NCBI GenBank assembly: GCA_031267475.1
Contig: JAIRZA010000183.1
Coordinates: 1-9,328, forward strand
DNA from: Spirochaetaceae bacterium
GTDB taxonomy: Bacteria > Spirochaetota > Spirochaetia > Treponematales > Breznakiellaceae
DNA length: 9,328 nucleotides
Direction: 5' to 3'
Shown here: positions 5,594-9,328 of the stretch, piece by piece
Layout of the letters: each line of letters begins with the position of its first letter
How positions within the stretch are numbered: the stretch's first letter is position 1
Notes under the pieces: generated by a model
Told to the model about the DNA's origin: nothing
The model's database searches: none
Seen by the model: the letters and a program-made list of their open reading frames with translations, nothing else
Translations under genes and position numbers: made by a program

Positions 5594-6676
5594 GTGGTTT
5601 CAATGCGGAAATTTTTTGCGGCGCTTACACCATTTTATCTGTTAGCGGCGCTTGCCGTTCTTATAACGTGCGGAAGCGAGATAAATGAAGATGTATATCC
5701 TGATAAATACTTTACCGGCGGGGCGCGACAGGAAAAAGACGCGCTGACCAATCTGTTTGAGCTTTTATCCGAGGAGCCGGAACCGGGCGCGGCGCGTTTT
5801 TCGCTGGTGCGCGAGATTGCCAACGAATATAAGCGCATTAACGATTACAGCCGCCTTATCAACTTTCTTTCCGGCTGGGTTGACGAGCATCCGGACGACC
5901 CGTTTAACACATATTATTTGTTCATGACAGCCTACGCCTACATAGAAATGGACGCGGCTCCCGTCGCCGCCTTGTATTTTAATCTAATCGTAAAAAATTA
6001 CCCCGACCTTGTCGTGCGCGGCGAATCGATACACCTTATCTGTTTGCAGCAACTGATAAATCTTGAAGATAAACCGAGTCAGAAAATTTGGTGCTACGAA
6101 GAGCTTTTGTCGCGCTTCCCGGAACAGGGCGATAAGGGCGTTACATGGTTCATGCTGGCAAAGACTTACGAGCAGGTTGGCGGCTGGAATCAGGCGATTT
6201 CGGCTTATACACAGTTTTTGCGCTACTATGCGGCTGTGGTCCCCGGCTTTCCAGAGGCTTATACATACGCCAAGCAGATGGTTGATTTTAACAATTCCGC
6301 GAAAGACTGGACATTCGAGAAACTTGACGTGCTTGTTGACACAATAAAACAGAATTTGGACAGCGGCAATATATGGCGGCTTTGGCAGTACCGCGCGCGC
6401 GTCAACTTTTTTGCCCGCTCGTGGGCGCAGGCCGACAGCGATGATTCCGGCATGACGGAGTTCAATTTGTCGTCTTTTGGCAACTCCGGCAAACTCCGTT
6501 ACGCCGCCAATTTGAGTCCGGGCTCAAATTCAAACGAGGCGTACCTGCGAACCTGGGGTTGGTCGCAGTTTACGCCGATTTGGTATTTCTATTTCAGGAA
6601 GATATATTTCCCGCTCGATCCAGACATTCACGGACGCTGGGAATGGGCGGGCGTATACTACGGGGAGCGCTTTTAA
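5594..6676 (+). CDS. TPR-like lipoprotein with aromatic-rich C-terminal domain
   Basis: The 360-residue product has a signal peptide ending LITC (Cys26), predicting an acylated envelope lipoprotein. Helical TPR-like repeats run from about 67 to 213, for example KTYEQVGGWNQAISAYTQFL (190-209). A different C-terminal part (about 245-360) is rich in Trp, Tyr and Phe and ends RWEWAGVYYGERF. I have a general impression of treponemal TPR lipoproteins with this ending but cannot name a function. Either of two starts is possible. GTG at 5594 has GAGG 9 nt upstream, the clearest Shine-Dalgarno in the window. ATG at 5603 gives a cleaner signal peptide (MRKFF) but would sit 18 nt from that motif. A run of seven A lies between GAGG and the start. 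The stop overlaps the stop of the convergent gene. Confidence 0.88.
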   Translation: MVSMRKFFAALTPFYLLAALAVLITCGSEINEDVYPDKYFTGGARQEKDALTNLFELLSEEPEPGAARFSLVREIANEYKRINDYSRLINFLSGWVDEHPDDPFNTYYLFMTAYAYIEMDAAPVAALYFNLIVKNYPDLVVRGESIHLICLQQLINLEDKPSQKIWCYEELLSRFPEQGDKGVTWFMLAKTYEQVGGWNQAISAYTQFLRYYAAVVPGFPEAYTYAKQMVDFNNSAKDWTFEKLDVLVDTIKQNLDSGNIWRLWQYRARVNFFARSWAQADSDDSGMTEFNLSSFGNSGKLRYAANLSPGSNSNEAYLRTWGWSQFTPIWYFYFRKIYFPLDPDIHGRWEWAGVYYGERF

Positions 6677-7230
6677 TACGCGCCCTGCCGCCGGAATCTT
6701 AACGTTATATCCTCGTCTTGTCCGCTGGCGTATAATTCAAGGTTGCCGTTTACCAGTTCCCAGCGGTTGGCGCGTTGAAGATACCAGTAATACTCGTTTT
6801 CCATCAACCCGCCGATGTTGATGTTGGCGGCCATAAGAGTACCGACTATAGGACGCAGGCGGAAATCATGCTTGTGCTGTAGTTCGTAGGTGCTAAAGTA
6901 GCGGTTAGGCGCGGCCTTGCCGTTGACACCTTCCTCTGTAAACTGAAGGGTAAAAGAATCGCCTAAATCATTGGCCGCCATAGCCTGCCTGTCTAGCTCC
7001 GTTTTGCCGTAATTTACTTGTATTTCGCGAAGCTCCCAGACAATGTTCGTTATTTCGCTAAAAACGACGCCGCTGTCCGCGACAGGCGGATTTTCCAAAA
7101 TGATAAATTCCTCGCCGGTTCTTTGTGGAAGCGCGGCGCAACTGAAAAAAACAAAGGACGCGGCAAACATCGCTGCCGCCGTAAAGTTACGCGCCATTTT
7201 ATGGCGGTATAGTTTAACAGATATATACAT
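6673..7230 (-). CDS. META-domain-like (HslJ-type) lipoprotein
   Basis: The 185-residue product has a signal peptide ending FVFFSC (Cys31), followed by a domain with the layout of META/HslJ proteins: IVWELREI (63-70), FTLQFTEEG (93-101), a glycine and NR-containing loop GKAAPNRYFSTYEL (104-117), GTLMA (130-134), ENEYYWYLQ (144-152) and a final strand pair LVNGNLELY (159-167) and DITLRFR (174-180). The family pairs such strands in a small beta barrel and is common in envelope lipoproteins; its biochemical role is poorly defined. The first ATG (7230) gives an 11-residue extension. The ATG at 7197 (Met12, MARNF) gives a standard 20-residue lipoprotein signal and may be the real start. No strong Shine-Dalgarno is near either: GAAGG is 14 nt before the first, and a TATATT hexamer is 8 nt before it. 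It lies 51 nt downstream of the lytic transglycosylase gene and is probably co-transcribed with it. Confidence 0.82.
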   Translation of the reverse strand: MYISVKLYRHKMARNFTAAAMFAASFVFFSCAALPQRTGEEFIILENPPVADSGVVFSEITNIVWELREIQVNYGKTELDRQAMAANDLGDSFTLQFTEEGVNGKAAPNRYFSTYELQHKHDFRLRPIVGTLMAANINIGGLMENEYYWYLQRANRWELVNGNLELYASGQDEDITLRFRRQGAY

Positions 7231-7238
7231 ATAATTTC

Positions 7239-7244
7239 AATATA
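7239..7244 (-). promoter_or_regulatory. Weak candidate -10 box (TATATT) before the META-like lipoprotein
   Basis: On the minus strand TATATT ends 8 nt before the ATG at 7230. This mirrors the close spacing before other starts in the window. It may equally be an AT-rich translation-initiation region within a transglycosylase-lipoprotein transcript. Confidence 0.25.
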
Positions 7245-7281
7245 CCTTCACAACGTCAGCCGCGGCAAGCGTGAAACCGCG

Positions 7282-9282
7282 TTATCCGTTTAGTTTTGCC
7301 AGACAGCGGTATATAGCCGCCGCCGCTAGAACCTGTCGCCCGTAGTCGCGCGTTTCGGCGTAATCAACAGTTTCAAGAAACAGCGCGTCATTCAGCGCGG
7401 GGCGGGCGTTGCGCCAGCGGCGTATCCTGTTCATGCCTCCGTTGTACGAAAGCAGAGCGAGCAAAGTTCCGTCCACCCGCGTTTTTAGCTGTTGAAAGTA
7501 CAACGAACCCAAATGAATATTCACATCCGGGTGCGAAAGCTTCAGACTGCCGTTTATGAGATAATCCGGGCCGCCTCGACGGGCAAGCTGCTGCGCCATC
7601 TCGCGGGCGGTTTCCGGCATAAGCTGAGTCAGCCCCACCGCTCCAGCCCGCGAAACTATATCCGGTATAAAAAGACTCTCCGTGCGTATAAGCCCGTAAA
7701 GCAGCGACTCGTCCATGCCCGTCTTGCGGGAATACTCTTTAACAAGGCCGCTGAACGCAAAGGGATAGCAGATTTTAATATCGGCCAAAGAAGGTTTATA
7801 GTCCGCCCGCCGCATATATGTCCGGGCAAGGCGTATGGATTCCCCCCAACGCTCCTCTTTTGCCAGCATTTCCGCAAACGAGCGCAACTCCGCCACAGAC
7901 AGCGAGGATATATTTTCTAGGATATACGGATATACCAGATGACCCGCCCCGAAAAAGAAGAAACCGTTCAGAAATTTTTTTGTAAGCCCATTGGAATCCT
8001 GCGTGTTTTTTTTCGATTTATAGCCCGCCGCTTCGTTTTTTTCGGGCGGTATATTAAGACGCGGCTTTTTACCAAGTTTTTCAGCGGCGGCTGCGGCGTA
8101 GTAAAAAGATGAAACATCAAGACCGGCGATACTGTCGCTGTCGTATGCTATTTGATAAAAATCAGACGCTCGCGGCATGACAGCTTCTTCGCTGAAATTC
8201 TTTGAAAATGACAAGTTTATGGCGGCGGCGGCTTTTTCCGGGGTTAAAAGTTTTAATTCAACGATGTTTCCCAGAATAAAAGCATATTTAGCGCGTAATT
8301 CAGGAGCGCCGAATCTGCGAATATACGGAAAAAGCTCCGCAATATCGTCCCAGTGCTGATTTAGGCATAAAAAATGTGTGTATTTTTCAAAAAAATCCAA
8401 AAAATATGCCTTGTCAGACATGACGGGCGAATATTTTTTGATTAAATCCCTAGTTTTTTCTGTTTTTCCGGAGTCTAACGCAAAAGAGAGGTCGAGTATG
8501 TACCAAATACACGCATCGGATTGCTCGCTGTCCGGCGCTAGAGACAAAGCCTTTGTGAACAGAGCCTTCGCCTCGTCATATTCGTTAATTTGCCGCATCA
8601 TTCTGGCGGCGTAGTATAAGAGCAGGTAGCGCCGCTCGTTCCGTTCAATGCTGGACAACGCCCAAAGTCTGCCCCCGGCGCGAGCCTCTTTTTCCCAATC
8701 CAAAAAAAGACCAGCCCCCGCCTTGGCCGGAGCGCCTTTTTGCGGTATTGACGCATATTGAAACGCCTTGCCTAAATCTCCCAACAAGTCTTTATTTAAT
8801 AAAAAAGCCTCTTCGTCATCGTCCAGCGCCAAGCGGAATTTACGCAAAGCCTCGTTATAATCCTTACGCGCCGAGGCTGCTTGTCCGGCGGCGACATTTC
8901 CTGTGTCTGAAGCGCTGAAAGACGGCGTATTCGCCGGATTATCTTGCCCCAATTCGGACAGTTTTTTTGTCGCCGCGTCTCGAGCGGCGGGGCTTTTGAG
9001 CGCCTCTTGCAGCAGGAGTATCATTTTTTTATCGTCCGGTTCCTGCGATTCCTGTTCCGCAAGCAATAAGGCGGCGTAAAAAGGAGCGGTGTCGTCGATT
9101 TTTGAGATTTCAGCCATACGTGATGGATCAGCGCCGGCTATGAACGAAACATCGCCATTTTTTAGACGGGCAAGCGCGTCTTTTTTTGGCATATCCAACA
9201 CATTTTCCGCCGCGCAAGCGTTCAAAGCGCCGCAGAAAAGCAAGACAAGAGCCAGTGGTATATTTTTTATGTGTGTCTTCAT
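7282..9282 (-). CDS. Slt-type lytic murein transglycosylase, lipoprotein-like, with helical N-terminal domain
   Basis: The enzyme cleaves the MurNAc-GlcNAc bond of peptidoglycan in the periplasm, forming 1,6-anhydro-MurNAc. The 666-residue product opens with a signal peptide ending LNAC (Cys23), so it is either a lipoprotein with a loose lipobox or a cleaved secreted protein. Residues about 60-480 are helical with TPR-like stretches (near 140-160 and 232-256), resembling the superhelical U/L domain of Slt70. The catalytic SLT domain spans about 515-660: IRTES with catalytic Glu535, SRAGAVGLTQLMPETA (544-559), SYNGG (612-616), RW (622-623), and the closing ETVDYAETRDYGRQVL (637-652). Length fits soluble Slt-like enzymes. 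A Lys/Asn-rich linker (about 412-435) is encoded by several A-runs. The start has no Shine-Dalgarno motif. It is the first gene of a probable unit with the META-like lipoprotein. Confidence 0.95.
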   Translation of the reverse strand: MKTHIKNIPLALVLLFCGALNACAAENVLDMPKKDALARLKNGDVSFIAGADPSRMAEISKIDDTAPFYAALLLAEQESQEPDDKKMILLLQEALKSPAARDAATKKLSELGQDNPANTPSFSASDTGNVAAGQAASARKDYNEALRKFRLALDDDEEAFLLNKDLLGDLGKAFQYASIPQKGAPAKAGAGLFLDWEKEARAGGRLWALSSIERNERRYLLLYYAARMMRQINEYDEAKALFTKALSLAPDSEQSDACIWYILDLSFALDSGKTEKTRDLIKKYSPVMSDKAYFLDFFEKYTHFLCLNQHWDDIAELFPYIRRFGAPELRAKYAFILGNIVELKLLTPEKAAAAINLSFSKNFSEEAVMPRASDFYQIAYDSDSIAGLDVSSFYYAAAAAEKLGKKPRLNIPPEKNEAAGYKSKKNTQDSNGLTKKFLNGFFFFGAGHLVYPYILENISSLSVAELRSFAEMLAKEERWGESIRLARTYMRRADYKPSLADIKICYPFAFSGLVKEYSRKTGMDESLLYGLIRTESLFIPDIVSRAGAVGLTQLMPETAREMAQQLARRGGPDYLINGSLKLSHPDVNIHLGSLYFQQLKTRVDGTLLALLSYNGGMNRIRRWRNARPALNDALFLETVDYAETRDYGRQVLAAAAIYRCLAKLNG

Positions 9283-9328
9283 TTATAAATTAAAACCGCT
9301 TTGAATTTAATTTCTTTTAAGATAATAG
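9283..9328 (-). promoter_or_regulatory. AT-rich leader upstream of the lytic transglycosylase
   Basis: The 46 bases to the window edge are strongly AT-rich compared with the coding DNA. They contain TTTAAT 6 nt before the ATG on the minus strand and no Shine-Dalgarno-like sequence. A promoter here is plausible, but no -35 can be assigned and the rest of the region lies outside the window. Confidence 0.25.

Noticed and set aside
7492..7920. Plus-strand ORF of 142 codons
   Set aside because: It is antisense to the SLT catalytic domain, which is unmistakable on the other strand.
8177..8359. Plus-strand ORF of 60 codons
   Set aside because: It is antisense to the helical domain of the transglycosylase and has no supporting signals.

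Overview
The window carries eight protein-coding genes and almost no spare DNA. It looks like chromosome from a host-associated or anaerobic spirochaete, most likely Treponema-like. This rests on several predicted lipoproteins with loose lipoboxes, many TPR-type envelope proteins, and a general resemblance of the 360-residue protein to treponemal TPR lipoproteins. The taxonomic call is inference from memory of families, not a search. I see no tRNA, rRNA, CRISPR array, insertion sequence, phage gene or toxin-antitoxin pair.

Layout. Positions 1-115 are non-coding and hold a dense cluster of inverted repeats: a predicted three-way junction, a 12-bp hairpin, and a 15-base direct repeat that suggests the window begins inside an array of such units. 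An uncharacterised four-segment membrane protein follows on the minus strand (116-1270). It is divergent from a glyoxalase-II-like metallo-beta-lactamase-fold hydrolase (1310-1981, plus), and a palindromic -10-like sequence lies between them. Next comes dxr (2114-3250, plus), the second enzyme of the MEP isoprenoid pathway. It converges with a minus-strand pair: a six-segment LiaI/LiaF-like membrane protein (5026-5568) and a large TPR lipoprotein (3261-5006). Divergent from that pair is a 360-residue TPR-like lipoprotein (5594-6676, plus). Its stop codon shares a TTAA palindrome with the stop of a META-domain-like lipoprotein (6673-7230, minus). That gene lies 51 nt downstream of an Slt-type lytic transglycosylase (7282-9282, minus), and the two are probably co-transcribed.

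Together, the 3.2-9.3 kb part reads as a cell-envelope neighbourhood: four predicted lipoproteins, one peptidoglycan lyase and a polytopic membrane protein. The first part mixes an unknown membrane protein with ordinary metabolism. I did not find a clearly new defence or mobile system. The more unusual signals are the inverted-repeat cluster at the left edge, and -10-like hexamers 6-10 nt upstream of several start codons that lack a Shine-Dalgarno sequence. The latter raises the possibility of leaderless or near-leaderless messages.
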